From: Brenneria izadpanahii
GTDB taxonomy: Bacteria > Pseudomonadota > Gammaproteobacteria > Enterobacterales > Enterobacteriaceae
Direction: 5' to 3'
Length of the DNA stretch: 64,000 bases
Assembly (NCBI RefSeq): GCF_017569925.1
Contig: NZ_CP050854.1
Coordinates: forward strand, 3,720,001-3,784,000
Both the position numbers and the translations under genes were made by a program. This document shows positions 21,205 to 31,577 of the stretch, piece by piece. Every line of letters starts with the position of its first letter. Position 1 is the stretch's first letter. Under the pieces are notes generated by a model. That model was not told where the DNA came from, did not search any database, and was given only the letters and a program-made list of their open reading frames with translations.

Positions 21205-22866
21205 ATGTGTTCTATTTTCGGCGTGCTTGATCTGAAAACCGACCCGGCTGAAATGCGCAAAAAAGCGCTGGAATTATCACGGTTAATGCGCCACCGCGGA
21301 CCGGACTGGTCTGGTATCTATGCCAGCGACAAAGCGGTTCTGGCCCATGAACGTTTGTCTATCGTTGACGTAAACACCGGCGCCCAACCGCTGTACAACG
21401 CTGCGCGCACCCATGTTTTGGCCGTTAACGGGGAAATTTATAACCATCAGACGCTGCGTCAGCAGTACGCCGATCGCTATGAGTTCCAGACCGGCTCCGA
21501 CTGCGAAGTCATTCTGGCTCTGTATCAGGAAAAAGGCCCGGAATTCCTGGACGATCTGCGCGGCATGTTTGCCTTCGCGCTTTATGACAGCGAAAAAGAC
21601 GCCTATCTGATCGGCCGCGATCATCTGGGCATCATCCCGCTGTACATGGGTTATGATGAACACGGAAACTTTTACGTCGCTTCAGAAATGAAAGCGCTGG
21701 TTCCAGTATGCCGCACCATCAAAGAGTTCCCCGCCGGCAGCTATTTGTGGAGCCAGGACGGAGAAATCCGTGAATACTATCATCGCGACTGGTTCGACTA
21801 TGACAATGTAAAAGATAACGAAACTGATGCCGATGCCCTGCGCGACGCGCTGGAAGAATCAGTAAAAAGCCACCTGATGTCGGATGTGCCTTACGGCGTT
21901 CTGCTCTCCGGCGGCCTGGATTCTTCCGTTATCTCCGCCATCACGAAAAAGTATGCCGCGCGCCGCGTTGAAGACCAAGAGCGCAGCGAAGCCTGGTGGC
22001 CGCAGCTGCACTCCTTTGCCGTGGGTCTGAAAGGCGCGCCGGATTTAAAAGCGGCGCAGGAAGTGGCCGACCATTTAGGTACGGTTCACCATGAGATCCA
22101 CTTTACCGAACAGGAAGGTCTGGATGCGATCCGCGATGTGATTTATCACATTGAAACCTATGACGTAACCACCATTCGCGCGTCTACGCCGATGTACCTG
22201 ATGTCCCGTAAAATCAAAGCGATGGGCATTAAAATGGTCTTGTCCGGCGAAGGCTCCGACGAAGTGTTCGGCGGTTATCTCTATTTCCACAAAGCGCCAA
22301 ACGCCAAAGAACTGCACGAAGAAACCGTGCGTAAATTACTGGCGCTGCACCAATACGACTGCGCCCGCGCCAACAAGGCCATGTCGGCCTGGGGCGTAGA
22401 AGCGCGCGTACCGTTCCTGGATAAAAAATTCCTTGATGTGGCGATGCGCATCAACCCGCGCGATAAAATGTGCGGCAACGGCAAAATGGAAAAACACATT
22501 CTGCGCGAATGCTTTGATTCCTATCTGCCTCACAGCGTGGCATGGCGTCAGAAAGAGCAATTCTCCGATGGCGTCGGCTATAGCTGGATTGATACGCTGA
22601 AAGCCGTCGCGGCCCAACAAATCAGCGATCAACAGATGGAAACCGCGCACTTCCGTTTCCCGTACAACACGCCGACCTCCAAAGAAGGCTATCTGTACCG
22701 TGAAATCTTCGAAGAGCTGTTCCCGGTTCCCAGCGCCGCTGAATGCGTGCCCGGCGGCCCGTCCGTCGCCTGTTCTTCGGCTAAAGCCATTGAATGGGAT
22801 GAATCCTTCAAAAAGATGGACGATCCGTCAGGTCGTGCGGTTGGCGTACACCAGTCCGCATACTAA
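21205..22866 (+). CDS. asnB: Asparagine synthetase B (glutamine-hydrolysing)
   Basis: Makes asparagine from aspartate, glutamine and ATP. The protein is 553 residues from the ATG at 21205, so that Cys2 becomes the N-terminal glutaminase nucleophile (MCSIFGV), which decides the start. A longer in-frame frame begins 63 nt earlier but would bury that Cys. The class-II glutaminase domain (1-about 200; RHRGPD, NGEIYNH) is followed by the synthetase domain with PP-loop SGGLDSS. It has its own terminator. Confidence 0.98.
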   Translation: MCSIFGVLDLKTDPAEMRKKALELSRLMRHRGPDWSGIYASDKAVLAHERLSIVDVNTGAQPLYNAARTHVLAVNGEIYNHQTLRQQYADRYEFQTGSDCEVILALYQEKGPEFLDDLRGMFAFALYDSEKDAYLIGRDHLGIIPLYMGYDEHGNFYVASEMKALVPVCRTIKEFPAGSYLWSQDGEIREYYHRDWFDYDNVKDNETDADALRDALEESVKSHLMSDVPYGVLLSGGLDSSVISAITKKYAARRVEDQERSEAWWPQLHSFAVGLKGAPDLKAAQEVADHLGTVHHEIHFTEQEGLDAIRDVIYHIETYDVTTIRASTPMYLMSRKIKAMGIKMVLSGEGSDEVFGGYLYFHKAPNAKELHEETVRKLLALHQYDCARANKAMSAWGVEARVPFLDKKFLDVAMRINPRDKMCGNGKMEKHILRECFDSYLPHSVAWRQKEQFSDGVGYSWIDTLKAVAAQQISDQQMETAHFRFPYNTPTSKEGYLYREIFEELFPVPSAAECVPGGPSVACSSAKAIEWDESFKKMDDPSGRAVGVHQSAY

Positions 22867-22891
22867 TAAGCGAATTATTTTTATCAATGTA

Positions 22892-22916
22892 ACGGGCCGA
22901 GCTGGCCCGTTTTTTC
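22892..22916 (+). terminator. Rho-independent terminator of asnB
   Basis: Stem ACGGGCC / GGCCCGT with a 5-nt loop, followed by a run of seven T, 26 nt after the asnB stop. Confidence 0.9.
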
Positions 22917-23019
22917 TATTTGAATTATTGAGAAAGACGGCTTTTTGGCGTTTTTCTCACCATACTGTTCATAACCCAAACAAACGACACAAGGTATGCG
23001 CTTTTCGGGAAAAAATTTG

Positions 23020-23048
23020 TTGACGCAATTAGGCCAACTACGCATAAT
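23020..23048 (+). promoter_or_regulatory. Promoter of the tRNA operon
   Basis: -35 TTGACG (23020-23025), exactly 17 nt, -10 CATAAT (23043-23048), then a G/C-rich discriminator GCGCCCC. This is the form of stable-RNA promoters subject to stringent control. The first tRNA begins about 39 nt downstream. Confidence 0.85.
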
Positions 23049-23086
23049 GCGCCCCGCAACGCCGATGAAGGTGACGCGGAAAAGAT

Positions 23087-23163
23087 GGCTACGTAGCTCA
23101 GCTGGTTAGAGCACAGCACTCATAATGCTGGGGTCACAGGTTCGATTCCCGTCGTAGCCACCA
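23087..23163 (+). tRNA. metT: tRNA-Met (CAT), elongator
   Basis: A 77-nt cloverleaf with acceptor stem GGCTACG / CGTAGCC, anticodon CAT at 23121-23123, T-arm GTTCGATTC and encoded CCA. It lacks the 1-72 mismatch and three G-C anticodon pairs of an initiator, so it is the elongator. First of the operon, and identical to the copy at 23567. Confidence 0.97.
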
Positions 23164-23170
23164 TCTTTTT

Positions 23171-23255
23171 GCGGGAGTGGCGAAATTGGTAGACGCACCA
23201 GATTTAGGTTCTGGCGCCGCAAGGTGTGCGAGTTCAAGTCTCGCCTCCCGCACCA
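23171..23255 (+). tRNA. leuW: tRNA-Leu (TAG)
   Basis: An 85-nt class II tRNA with a long variable arm (GGCGCCGCAAGGTGTG), acceptor GCGGGAG / CTCCCGC, anticodon TAG at 23205-23207 and encoded CCA. It is 7 nt after the first Met tRNA, so the two are processed from one transcript. Confidence 0.97.
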
Positions 23256-23307
23256 TACCTTCACGGCTTGAAATAGCTTTTTAAAGCTTGATAATGGTTT
23301 TATTTAT

Positions 23308-23382
23308 TGGGGTATCGCCAAGCGGTAAGGCACCGGTTTTTGATACCGGCATTCCCTGGTTCGAATCCAGGTACCCCAGCCA
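23308..23382 (+). tRNA. glnU: tRNA-Gln (TTG)
   Basis: 75 nt, acceptor TGGGGTA / TACCCCA, anticodon TTG at 23340-23342, T-arm GTTCGAATC and encoded CCA. Near-identical to the next copy (23436). Confidence 0.96.
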
Positions 23383-23435
23383 TATTTAAGCGGCGATACT
23401 GGAAAACATTCGTTGTAAAAGTATTGTTGCCCAGT

Positions 23436-23510
23436 TGGGGTATCGCCAAGCGGTAAGGCACTGGTTTTTGATACCAGCATTCCCTGGTTCGAATCCAGGT
23501 ACCCCAGCCA
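23436..23510 (+). tRNA. glnW: tRNA-Gln (TTG)
   Basis: 75 nt, anticodon TTG at 23468-23470. It differs from the copy at 23308 only by a compensated pair in the anticodon stem (CTGGT / ACCAG instead of CCGGT / ACCGG), a clear tandem duplication. Confidence 0.96.
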
Positions 23511-23566
23511 TCTATTTGATGATTAAAGATTTTTGTTGTAAGATCGCAAAATTAGCAGTAACATTC

Positions 23567-23643
23567 GGCTACGTAGCTCAGCTGGTTAGAGCACAGCACT
23601 CATAATGCTGGGGTCACAGGTTCGATTCCCGTCGTAGCCACCA
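23567..23643 (+). tRNA. metU: tRNA-Met (CAT), elongator, second copy
   Basis: 77 nt, identical in sequence to the tRNA at 23087-23163, with the same flanking CCA. It follows the order of the E. coli met-leu-gln-gln-met-gln operon. Confidence 0.97.
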
Positions 23644-23649
23644 CATTTT

Positions 23650-23724
23650 TGGGGTATCGCCAAGCGGTAAGGCACCGGATTCTGATTCCGGCATTCCCAG
23701 GTTCGAATCCTGGTACCCCAGCCA
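23650..23724 (+). tRNA. glnV: tRNA-Gln (CTG)
   Basis: 75 nt, acceptor TGGGGTA / TACCCCA, anticodon CTG at 23682-23684, encoded CCA. It reads CAG codons. It is the last tRNA here; the E. coli operon has one more CTG copy (glnX), which is absent. Confidence 0.96.
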
Positions 23725-23751
23725 AATAAAGCTGGTAAAACAGCAAGATAT

Positions 23752-23784
23752 GGGGCGACAGTCGAAAGACGCCGCCCCGTTTCG
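23752..23784 (+). terminator. Probable terminator of the tRNA operon
   Basis: Stem with GGGGCG / CGCCCC outer pairs, inner GTC-GAAA-GAC hairpin, then GTTTCGTT. It lies 28 nt after the last tRNA. Confidence 0.6.
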
Positions 23785-23820
23785 TTATGCCTGTACATCG
23801 ATAAACTTGCCATGGCATAA

Positions 23821-23858
23821 AAAGAAGAGACGACGCCCTCAGGCGACGTCTCTTCTTT
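23821..23858. terminator. Bidirectional terminator between the tRNA operon and ubiF
   Basis: 17-bp stem with one mismatch (AAAGAAGAGACGACGCC, loop CTCA, mirrored arm) with A-rich and T-rich ends. It serves the rightward tRNA transcript and the leftward ubiF transcript. Confidence 0.8.
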
Positions 23859-23970
23859 ATTTACCGCGCTGCGTGATAACGCCCCGCGCCGCCATCCTCT
23901 TGCGGCGTTTTTCTAATGTTTCGTCGTCAACCACAAGTAGGACGAACCTGACGGGAAGGCCAATACGCCA

Positions 23971-25137
23971 TCAAACGCCGATGGCGTATTTCAGCGCCCG
24001 TCGTTTAAGCGCGCCGGCTCGCTGCGCGGCCATCAGCGCCAGATTGCGGGCGACGTTCAGCGGCGGCAACGAATTGCTGAATGCGCTATAGAACAGATCC
24101 ATCCCGCCTTGCATCAGCAGATTGTCCGGCATACGGCGGCACTGGTAGCGACGTAATACCGCTTCCGAGCACCAATTCTCTCCGGCATCGCGGGCGCCAA
24201 TCAGGATATCCAGCAAGGCGTCGACGTCCCGGTAGCCGAGGTTGACGCCCTGCCCCGCCAGCGGATTGATGGTATGCGCCGCATCCCCCAGCAGCGCCAC
24301 CCCCGGTTGCACATACTGCTGAGCATGACGGCGCGCCAGCGGGAACGAGGCGGCAGCCAGCGACTTAACGTGTCCTAAGCGCTCAGGAAAGGCGGCGGCA
24401 ATTTCGTTATCCAGTTGCGTTAACGGCATGGCCTGAAGCTGGCGGATCCGCCGAGGGCTGTCATACCACACCAGCGATCCCCAGCGGTCGAACAGCGGCA
24501 GGAAAGCGCGCGGGCCGTCAGGCGTAAACCACTGCCAGGTGACGTCTTGCTGCGGCGACGGCATCTCAACGCTTATCAACATGCAGGAGTGGCGGTACTG
24601 CCAACCGCTGATGCCGATGCCCGCCCACTGCCGTACCTGGGAGTTCGCGCCATCGGCGCCAACCACCAGCTTCGCCGTTAGGCTATGTCCATCATCCAGA
24701 TGAAGAAGCCAGCCCTCTTCAATTCGCTGCATGCTTTTCATCCTGGCGGGGCAGTAGCAATGGCAGCGCTCAATCTCCCCCAGAGACTTCCATAACGCCA
24801 GTTGCAGCACCCGGTTTTCCACCATAAAGCCTAATTCCGGCAAATGGATATCCGCCGCATCGAATACCACGCGGGCATTATCCCATTCCCAGGTTTCCAG
24901 GCGACGATAGGGAGCGCTGCGCATCTGTTCAACCCACTGCCAGGCTCCCAGCTGTTTTAACAGCGCGACAGATGCATAGCCGATGGCCGAGATGCGCAGA
25001 TCCGGCGGGTTGCCGGCGTCAAAAGGCGCCGGCTGTTCGTGTTCGACAACGGCGACCTGAAAACCGCTCCGGGCCAATCCCAATGCCGCGGCCGCCCCCA
25101 CCATTCCGCCGCCGACGATGATCGCATCATAATGCAT
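23971..25137 (-). CDS. ubiF: UbiF, 3-demethoxyubiquinol 3-hydroxylase
   Basis: FAD-dependent monooxygenase of aerobic ubiquinone synthesis. The 388 residues are near the family length. The N-terminal dinucleotide motif GGGMVGAAAA (about 9-18), a DG motif in VVGADGANS and the second FAD motif GDAAHTINPLAGQG (about 275-288) are intact. It is divergent from miaB with about 230 nt between starts. The related hydroxylases UbiH and UbiI share these motifs; gene context decides for ubiF. Confidence 0.93.
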   Translation of the reverse strand: MHYDAIIVGGGMVGAAAALGLARSGFQVAVVEHEQPAPFDAGNPPDLRISAIGYASVALLKQLGAWQWVEQMRSAPYRRLETWEWDNARVVFDAADIHLPELGFMVENRVLQLALWKSLGEIERCHCYCPARMKSMQRIEEGWLLHLDDGHSLTAKLVVGADGANSQVRQWAGIGISGWQYRHSCMLISVEMPSPQQDVTWQWFTPDGPRAFLPLFDRWGSLVWYDSPRRIRQLQAMPLTQLDNEIAAAFPERLGHVKSLAAASFPLARRHAQQYVQPGVALLGDAAHTINPLAGQGVNLGYRDVDALLDILIGARDAGENWCSEAVLRRYQCRRMPDNLLMQGGMDLFYSAFSNSLPPLNVARNLALMAAQRAGALKRRALKYAIGV

Positions 25138-25368
25138 ACTGGTTTCCCCCTACCCGTCTATGCTTAGCAACAGCAAAGAAATATTTAAAAGCAGTGTACT
25201 GGATTTCAAACGTTTTTTTCATAACAGCAGAAGTCTTATAGAAATGCGCCGTTGTTTTTTATCAAGGCGAGACTTTTCGGACTCTGGTCACAACGGCAGC
25301 AAAAGATTACAATACGCGCCCCAAATGAAGGGAAAGCTTTCTTACCCGCACTGAGTAATGGCAAGTCG

Positions 25369-26793
25369 ATGACAAAAAAACTGCATATTAAAACCTGGGG
25401 CTGTCAGATGAACGAATACGATTCATCCAAGATAGCCGACTTACTAGGAAGTACGCACGGTTATGAACTAACCGAAGTCGCGGAAGAGGCCGATGTTCTG
25501 CTGCTGAACACCTGTTCCATCCGTGAAAAAGCGCAGGAAAAGGTCTTCCATCAACTTGGCCGCTGGAAAGCGCTGAAAGAGATCAACCCAAATCTGATTA
25601 TTGGCGTTGGCGGCTGTGTGGCGTCGCAGGAAGGCGCGCACATCCGTGAACGCGCGCACTATGTTGATGTGATTTTCGGCCCCCAGACATTACACCGCCT
25701 GCCGGAAATGATTAATCACGTCCAGGGAACGCGCAGCCCGATAGTGGATATCAGTTTCCCTGAGATTGAAAAATTCGACCGTCTGCCGGAGCCGAAGGCG
25801 GAAGGCCCGACGGCATTCGTCTCCATCATGGAAGGCTGCAATAAATATTGCACTTACTGCGTCGTACCCTATACCCGCGGCGAAGAAGTCAGCCGTCCGT
25901 GTGACGACGTGCTGTTTGAAATCGCGCAACTGGCGGCGCAAGGCGTACGTGAAGTGAATCTGCTGGGGCAGAACGTTAACGCTTACCGCGGCGCGACCTA
26001 TGATGGCGGGATCTGCTCTTTCGCGGAACTGCTGCGTCTGGTTGCGGCGATCGACGGTATCGACCGTATACGGTTCACCACCAGCCACCCCATTGAATTC
26101 ACCGACGATATCATCAGCGTCTACGAAGATACGCCGGAACTGGTGAGTTTCCTTCATTTACCGGTGCAAAGCGGCTCCGACCGCGTGCTGACCATGATGA
26201 AGCGCAGTCACACGACGCTGGAGTATAAATCCATCATCCGTAAGCTGCGCAACGCGCGCCCGGGCATTCAGATCAGCTCCGACTTTATCGTCGGCTTCCC
26301 CGGCGAAACTCAGGCTGACTTTGAACAAACGATGAAGCTGATTGCCGATGTGAATTTCGACATGAGCTATAGCTTTATTTACTCCGCCAGACCGGGAACG
26401 CCGGCGGCCGACATGGTGGACGACGTTACCGAGGAAGAGAAAAAGCAGCGTCTCTACATTTTGCAGGATCGCATCAGCCAGCAGGCCATGCAATATAGCC
26501 GCCGGATGCAGGGAACCATCCAGCGTATTCTGGTGGAAGGCACATCGCGCAAGAGCGTAATGGAGCTGTCCGGACGCACGGAAAACAACCGCGTCGTCAA
26601 CTTTGAAGGCACGCCGGATATGATCGGTAAATTCGTCGATGTGGAAATCGTGGATGTTTACCCCAACTCGCTACGCGGTATCGTGGTACGCACGGAAGAT
26701 CAGATGGATCTGCGCGTGCATGAATCGCCGTCCGCGGTGATTGCCCGCACCCGTAAGGAAAATGAAATCGGCGTAGGCATCTATCAGCCCTGA
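25369..26793 (+). CDS. miaB: MiaB, tRNA-2-methylthio-N6-isopentenyladenosine synthase
   Basis: Radical-SAM methylthiotransferase that adds the 2-methylthio group to i6A37 of tRNAs reading UNN codons. The 474 residues match E. coli. The N-terminal auxiliary-cluster cysteines are Cys12, Cys49 and one in GVGGCVAS. The radical-SAM CxxxCxxC is in CNKYCTYC (near 157-164), and a TRAM domain forms the C terminus. The ATG at 25369 ([12 protein letters not shown]) is chosen over an upstream in-frame start, by homology. The ybeZYX-lnt run follows. Confidence 0.97.
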   Translation: MTKKLHIKTWGCQMNEYDSSKIADLLGSTHGYELTEVAEEADVLLLNTCSIREKAQEKVFHQLGRWKALKEINPNLIIGVGGCVASQEGAHIRERAHYVDVIFGPQTLHRLPEMINHVQGTRSPIVDISFPEIEKFDRLPEPKAEGPTAFVSIMEGCNKYCTYCVVPYTRGEEVSRPCDDVLFEIAQLAAQGVREVNLLGQNVNAYRGATYDGGICSFAELLRLVAAIDGIDRIRFTTSHPIEFTDDIISVYEDTPELVSFLHLPVQSGSDRVLTMMKRSHTTLEYKSIIRKLRNARPGIQISSDFIVGFPGETQADFEQTMKLIADVNFDMSYSFIYSARPGTPAADMVDDVTEEEKKQRLYILQDRISQQAMQYSRRMQGTIQRILVEGTSRKSVMELSGRTENNRVVNFEGTPDMIGKFVDVEIVDVYPNSLRGIVVRTEDQMDLRVHESPSAVIARTRKENEIGVGIYQP

Positions 26794-26989
26794 TCGCGGC
26801 CGCCGTCTGCGATATTTCCGCTATGGGTGGCATTGCCGCCCATTTTTTTTCGAAGAACTATCCCAATATAAATATTGCTACTTGCGCCATCCGACATTCG
26901 CGATAAATAATTCACGAATAGGCGCAGCGAAAACTGCGCAGTCCGACAACAGGTCTTCGACTTGTCCGATAAAGCCAAAGAGGAATAAT

Positions 26990-28045
26990 TTGAACGTAAC
27001 GACAAAAGAGATTGCCCTTGAACCCGCAGATAACCAACGCCTGCTTAGTCTCTGCGGACCGTTTGATGACAACGTTAAGCAGTTGGAACGCCGTTTAGGT
27101 ATTGAGATTAATCGGCGGGACAACAAATTCAAGCTGGTAGGCAAAGCGATCTGCGTTGACGCTGCGGCTGATATCCTGAAGCATCTGTATGTCGATACCG
27201 CTCCGGTACGCGGCGTTGTCGGCGACATTGAACCTGAACAAATCCACCTCGCCATCAAAGAATCCCGAGCGCTGGAACAGTCGGCCGAAAGCGTTCCCGA
27301 TTACGGTAAAGCGATTAACATCCAAACCAAACGCGGCGTAATCAAACCGCGCACGCCCAATCAGGCTCAGTATATTGCGCACGTACTCGACCACGACATC
27401 ACCTTCGGCGTCGGTCCGGCGGGTACGGGGAAAACCTATCTGGCGGTCGCGGCCGCCGTTGATGCCCTGGAACGTCAAGAGATCCGCCGTATTCTGCTGA
27501 CGCGCCCCGCGGTTGAAGCCGGTGAAAAACTGGGCTTCCTGCCCGGCGATTTGAGCCAAAAAGTCGATCCTTATCTGCGCCCGCTGTATGACGCGCTGTT
27601 TGAAATGCTGGGATTTGAAAAAGTCGAAAAGCTGATTGAACGCAATGTGATCGAAGTAGCGCCGCTGGCCTACATGCGCGGCCGTACATTGAACGATGCG
27701 TTCATCATTCTGGATGAAAGCCAGAACACCACCATTGAGCAGATGAAAATGTTCCTCACCCGTATTGGCTTTAACTCCAAGGCGGTGATCACCGGCGACG
27801 TCACGCAGATTGACTTACCGCGTAACCAGAAATCCGGCCTGCGTCATGCCATTGAAGTGCTGGCCGACGTTGAAGAAATCAGTTTTAACTTCTTTAGCAG
27901 CGAAGACGTAGTGCGTCATCCTGTCGTCGCCCGGATCGTTAATGCTTATGAAGCCTGGGAAACGGCTGAGCAAAAACGTAAAGACGCCCTGGCGGAACAA
28001 CGTAAACGAGAGGCGCAGTCGGCTTCGGAACAGGAACGCAAATGA
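26990..28045 (+). CDS. ybeZ: YbeZ, PhoH-like P-loop NTPase
   Basis: PhoH-family ATPase that works with YbeY in RNA and ribosome metabolism. From the TTG at 26990 it has 351 residues. This start has AGAGGAA 4-5 nt upstream and gives the family N terminus, while the longer frame from 26882 does not. The Walker [12 protein letters not shown] is near residue 140, the Walker B is FIILDESQN, and a charged C-terminal tail (EQKRKD) closes the protein. Its stop overlaps the ybeY start by 4 nt (ATGA), implying coupled translation. Confidence 0.96.
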   Translation: MNVTTKEIALEPADNQRLLSLCGPFDDNVKQLERRLGIEINRRDNKFKLVGKAICVDAAADILKHLYVDTAPVRGVVGDIEPEQIHLAIKESRALEQSAESVPDYGKAINIQTKRGVIKPRTPNQAQYIAHVLDHDITFGVGPAGTGKTYLAVAAAVDALERQEIRRILLTRPAVEAGEKLGFLPGDLSQKVDPYLRPLYDALFEMLGFEKVEKLIERNVIEVAPLAYMRGRTLNDAFIILDESQNTTIEQMKMFLTRIGFNSKAVITGDVTQIDLPRNQKSGLRHAIEVLADVEEISFNFFSSEDVVRHPVVARIVNAYEAWETAEQKRKDALAEQRKREAQSASEQERK

Positions 28046-28521
28046 GCCGGGTTATCCTTGATTTGCAAATCGCCAGCGAACAGGTTCAGGGTCTACCTGA
28101 CGAAAAGGATTTTCAGCGCTGGCTGGAAGGCGTGCTGCCTCAGTTTCAGGACGTTTCCGAAGTCACTATCCGTATCGTGGATGAAGCGGAAAGCCGGCAC
28201 CTGAATCATACCTACCGGGATAAGGATAAGCCGACCAACGTACTTTCATTTCCGTTTGAAGCGCCGCCGGAAGTGGAGCTTCCTTTGCTGGGCGATCTGG
28301 TTATCTGCCGCCAGGTGGTTGAACGGGAAGCCGCCGAGCAGGAAAAGACGCCGGAGGAGCACTGGGCACATATGGTTGTCCATGGTAGTCTGCATCTGCT
28401 AGGGTATGACCATATTGAGGACGGCGAGGCCGAAGAGATGGAAGCGCTGGAAACGGAAATTATGCAAAAAATGGGGTATTCCGATCCCTATCTTGCAGAA
28501 AAAGACGGCTTTACTGAATAA
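28042..28521 (+). CDS. ybeY: YbeY endoribonuclease
   Basis: Zinc-dependent endoribonuclease for 16S rRNA 3' maturation, 70S quality control and stress RNA turnover. It has 159 residues. The metal site [11 protein letters not shown] (about 117-127) supplies the three histidines, and the conserved basic/acidic stretch [11 protein letters not shown] precedes it. The start overlaps ybeZ by four bases. Confidence 0.97.
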   Translation: MSRVILDLQIASEQVQGLPDEKDFQRWLEGVLPQFQDVSEVTIRIVDEAESRHLNHTYRDKDKPTNVLSFPFEAPPEVELPLLGDLVICRQVVEREAAEQEKTPEEHWAHMVVHGSLHLLGYDHIEDGEAEEMEALETEIMQKMGYSDPYLAEKDGFTE

Positions 28522-28830
28522 TATCCGCCCAGGCGATTTCAGAATTCGGGAAGCCGCGCGCCTGCGGCTTGCAAGACGGCGCACGCCGCAGGTTGCCGGA
28601 TTCGTTTAATATCAAGGGAAACGCAGGGATAAAGCGCCGGCCAGAATATCTCTCGGCACCCCTTGATATTTCAATAGAACAACCGTTATTTTAGCCCCAA
28701 CCGCAGTATTGAAATAATTCTGTTTTACAAAATTGAATTACATGATTTCCACGTCAGTCAGGCAGCATCACTTTTCTTCCCAACCTGCTGATAATTATCC
28801 ATCAACATGAGAGATATTAATTAAAACGCC
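28522..28830. other. 309-nt intergenic region between ybeY and ybeX
   Basis: No gene. It contains a REP-like nested palindrome: stem CCTGCGGC (28561-28568) / GCCGCAGG (28585-28592), flanked by looser arms AATTCGG / CCGGATT. An AT-rich stretch before ybeX may hold a promoter. Confidence 0.6.
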
Positions 28831-29709
28831 ATGAGCGACGACCATTCTCAAAACAGCGATAGCCCCAGTCCCAAAAAGGGTTTCTTTTCTCTTATTCTCA
28901 ATCAGCTTTTTCACGGTGAACCCAAAGATCGTAACGATCTGCTGACGCTGATCCGTGATTCCGAGCAGAATGATCTTATTGACCCGGAAACCCGCGATAT
29001 GCTCGAAGGCGTAATGGATATCGCCGAACAACGCGTACGCGACATCATGATCCCCCGTTCGCAGATGATCACCCTGAAGCACAACCAAACGTTGGAAGAG
29101 TGCCTGGACGTTATCATTGAATCCGCCCACTCCCGCTTTCCGGTCATCAGCGAAGATAAAGATCATATCGAAGGTATTCTGATGGCCAAAGATTTGTTGC
29201 CTTTTATGCGCAGCAACTCCGAGCCTTTCAGCATGGATAAGGTATTGCGCTCCGCGGTAGTGGTGCCGGAAAGCAAACGCGTCGACCGGATGCTGAACGA
29301 ATTCCGCTCCATGCGTTACCATATGGCTATCGTAATTGACGAATTTGGCGGTGTTTCCGGTCTGGTCACCATTGAAGACATCCTTGAGCTGATCGTCGGT
29401 GAGATTGAAGACGAGTACGACGACGAAGAAGACCGGGATATTCGTCAGCTCAATCGCCAGACTTACACGGTCCGCGCGCTCACCGACATTGAAGACTTCA
29501 ATGAAGCGTTTGGTACGCAGTTCAGCGATGAAGAGGTCGATACCATCGGCGGTCTGATCATGCAGTCTTTCGGACACCTGCCAGCTCGTGGCGAAACCAT
29601 TGAGATAGAAGGCTATCTGTTTAAAGTTGCGATGGCCGACAGCCGACGTATTATTCAGGTACACGTCAGAATTCCTGACAATGCGCCTCAACCTCAACTG
29701 GAAGACTAA
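28831..29709 (+). CDS. ybeX: YbeX (CorC), CBS-domain protein linked to Mg2+/Co2+ handling and ribosomes
   Basis: Cytosolic 292-residue protein with two CBS domains (about 70-190; IPRSQMITL and [10 protein letters not shown] motifs) and a C-terminal CorC/HlyC transporter-associated domain (about 200-285). Historically named CorC for a role in Mg2+/Co2+ efflux. In E. coli it also affects ribosome metabolism with ybeZ and ybeY. lnt follows after 7 nt. Confidence 0.95.
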   Translation: MSDDHSQNSDSPSPKKGFFSLILNQLFHGEPKDRNDLLTLIRDSEQNDLIDPETRDMLEGVMDIAEQRVRDIMIPRSQMITLKHNQTLEECLDVIIESAHSRFPVISEDKDHIEGILMAKDLLPFMRSNSEPFSMDKVLRSAVVVPESKRVDRMLNEFRSMRYHMAIVIDEFGGVSGLVTIEDILELIVGEIEDEYDDEEDRDIRQLNRQTYTVRALTDIEDFNEAFGTQFSDEEVDTIGGLIMQSFGHLPARGETIEIEGYLFKVAMADSRRIIQVHVRIPDNAPQPQLED

Positions 29710-29716
29710 TTTAATA

Positions 29717-31246
29717 ATGGCTCTAGCCTCTTTCCTTCAACGCCAGCAGGTTCGCGTCCTGCTGGCGCTTTTGTTCGGCGCCTGCGGCACATTGGCGTTT
29801 TCCCCCTTTGACTTCTGGCCTGCCGCGCTTATCGCCCTGATGGGATTACAGGCGCTGCTCCTGAATCGCACCGCACGCCAATCCGCCTGGATCGGCTTTT
29901 GCTGGGGCTTCGGACTGTTCGGCAGCGGCGTAAACTGGGTGTATGTCAGCATTTCCCAGTTTGGCGGCATGCCTGAACCGGTCAATATCGCGCTGGTGGT
30001 TTTATTGGCCGCCTATCTGGCGCTCTACCCCCTGCTCTTTTCCGCGTTACTGACACGCCTGTGGCCTAAAACCACCTGGTGGAGACTGGCTATCGCCGCG
30101 CCGGTGCTGTGGCAGTTGACGGAATTTCTGCGTGGCTGGGTGTTGACCGGCTTTCCGTGGCTACAGTTCGGCTACAGTCAGATTGACGGCCCGCTGAAAG
30201 GGATTGCGCCGCTACTGGGCGTTGATGCCATTACTTTCCTGCTGATGAGCATCAGCGGTTTGCTGATTTTCGCGCTGTGCCGGCGCCGCATCGGGCCGGC
30301 GCTTATCGCCATCGCGCTGCTGGCGCTGCCGTGGCCGTTGCGCAACATTCAGTGGTTCAACCTGCTGCCCGAACGCGCGGTAAACGTGGCGCTGGTGCAG
30401 GGGGATATTCCTCAAGAGCTGAAGTGGAATCCAGACCAGCTGTTGGATACGTTGCGAATTTATCTGGATAGCAGCCTGCCCTATATGGATAAAGCGCCGA
30501 TTATCATCTGGCCGGAATCCGCCATTCCCGATATCGAAAGCCGCCAGAACGCTTACCTTACCGAGCTTGATGATATCCTGCGCGGGCACGATAGCAGTCT
30601 GATTACCGGCATCGTCGATTCGCGTCATAATGGGCCGCAATACGACGTTTACAACAGCATCATCGTGCTGGGCGATAAAACGCCCTACCACTACCCGACC
30701 AGCAACCGTTACAACAAGAACCACCTGGTTCCATTCGGCGAGTTCGTTCCTCTGGAAACCCTGTTGCGTCCGCTGGCGCCGTTATTCGATTTACCGATGT
30801 CCTCTTTCAGTCGCGGCAATTATCTTCAACCGCAGTTAAGCGTTAACGGCTATAAGCTGACCGCGGCTATCTGTTATGAGATCATTCTTGGGCATCAGAT
30901 ACGGGACAACTTCCGCGAAGACACCGATATGCTGTTGACCGTCTCGAACGATGCCTGGTTCGGCCACTCTATCGGGCCTTGGCAACACTTTCAGATGGCC
31001 CGGATGCGCGCGTTGGAGTTGGGGCGTCCGTTGGTTCGCGGCACCAACAACGGCGTGACCGCCGTCATTGCCCCCGACGGCGAAATCAGCGCCAGCCTGC
31101 CGCAGTTCACGCGAGCAGTGCTGGATACCCAGGTCGTTCCCGCTTCGGGACTCACGCCTTATGCCCGTTTCGGCTCCTGGCCGCTATGGATCATTACCCT
31201 GCTTTGCGGCTTCGCGGCCGTTATCTTTAGCCTGCGCCGCCGTTAA
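29717..31246 (+). CDS. lnt: Apolipoprotein N-acyltransferase
   Basis: Inner-membrane enzyme that N-acylates the lipid-modified Cys of lipoproteins, the last maturation step. It has 509 residues: about six N-terminal membrane helices, a nitrilase-type periplasmic domain with catalytic triad Glu267 (WPESA), Lys334 ([11 protein letters not shown]) and Cys386 (AAICYEI), and a final TM helix. The ATG at 29717 matches the family; an earlier in-frame frame overlaps ybeX. Transcribed with ybeX and ended by a hairpin terminator. Confidence 0.97.
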   Translation: MALASFLQRQQVRVLLALLFGACGTLAFSPFDFWPAALIALMGLQALLLNRTARQSAWIGFCWGFGLFGSGVNWVYVSISQFGGMPEPVNIALVVLLAAYLALYPLLFSALLTRLWPKTTWWRLAIAAPVLWQLTEFLRGWVLTGFPWLQFGYSQIDGPLKGIAPLLGVDAITFLLMSISGLLIFALCRRRIGPALIAIALLALPWPLRNIQWFNLLPERAVNVALVQGDIPQELKWNPDQLLDTLRIYLDSSLPYMDKAPIIIWPESAIPDIESRQNAYLTELDDILRGHDSSLITGIVDSRHNGPQYDVYNSIIVLGDKTPYHYPTSNRYNKNHLVPFGEFVPLETLLRPLAPLFDLPMSSFSRGNYLQPQLSVNGYKLTAAICYEIILGHQIRDNFREDTDMLLTVSNDAWFGHSIGPWQHFQMARMRALELGRPLVRGTNNGVTAVIAPDGEISASLPQFTRAVLDTQVVPASGLTPYARFGSWPLWIITLLCGFAAVIFSLRRR

Positions 31247-31261
31247 TCCCCGCCCCTTCCG

Positions 31262-31298
31262 ACTAAAGGCATGTTAACGCATGTCTTTAGTTATTTAT
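31262..31298 (+). terminator. Rho-independent terminator of lnt
   Basis: 12-bp stem ACTAAAGGCATG / CATGTCTTTAGT with one G-T pair and a 6-nt loop, followed by TATTTAT, 15 nt after the lnt stop. Confidence 0.75.
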
Positions 31299-31392
31299 GG
31301 CATGATCTTTGCCTGTTAAATATATTGTAAATGGTTATCTCAACGTTTTTTTATTGATTCACTCAAAGACGGCACAGATTCAGGGCAACAAT

Positions 31393-31438
31393 TGCACTAC
31401 TTTTGTGCATGATAATTTTATTGCTACCGAACGGTGCA
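31393..31438. promoter_or_regulatory. Tandem NtrC (GlnG) enhancer sites upstream of gltI
   Basis: Site 1, TGCAC-TACTTTT-GTGCA (31393-31409), fits the dyad TGCAC-N7-GTGCA exactly. Site 2, TGCTA-CCGAACG-GTGCA (31422-31438), has one good half. Their centres are 29 nt apart, about three helical turns, as in glnA enhancers. They lie about 150-190 nt upstream of the sigma-54 promoter. Confidence 0.65.
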
Positions 31439-31577
31439 GGGTGTCTCGCAAAAAATAAACATTTCTACATCAAACCATTTACAATAAGCTATTTTTAACA
31501 GTATACGTCGTTACTTCGCTCTTTGGCGGTGCATGATTTTCGTACCGAGGGAAGTACAGAACGTCATCATTATTTAG

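Noticed and set aside
23020..23860. Possible phage or island integration site at the tRNA cluster
   Set aside because: All six tRNAs are intact, with no partial tRNA repeat, integrase or foreign genes on either side.
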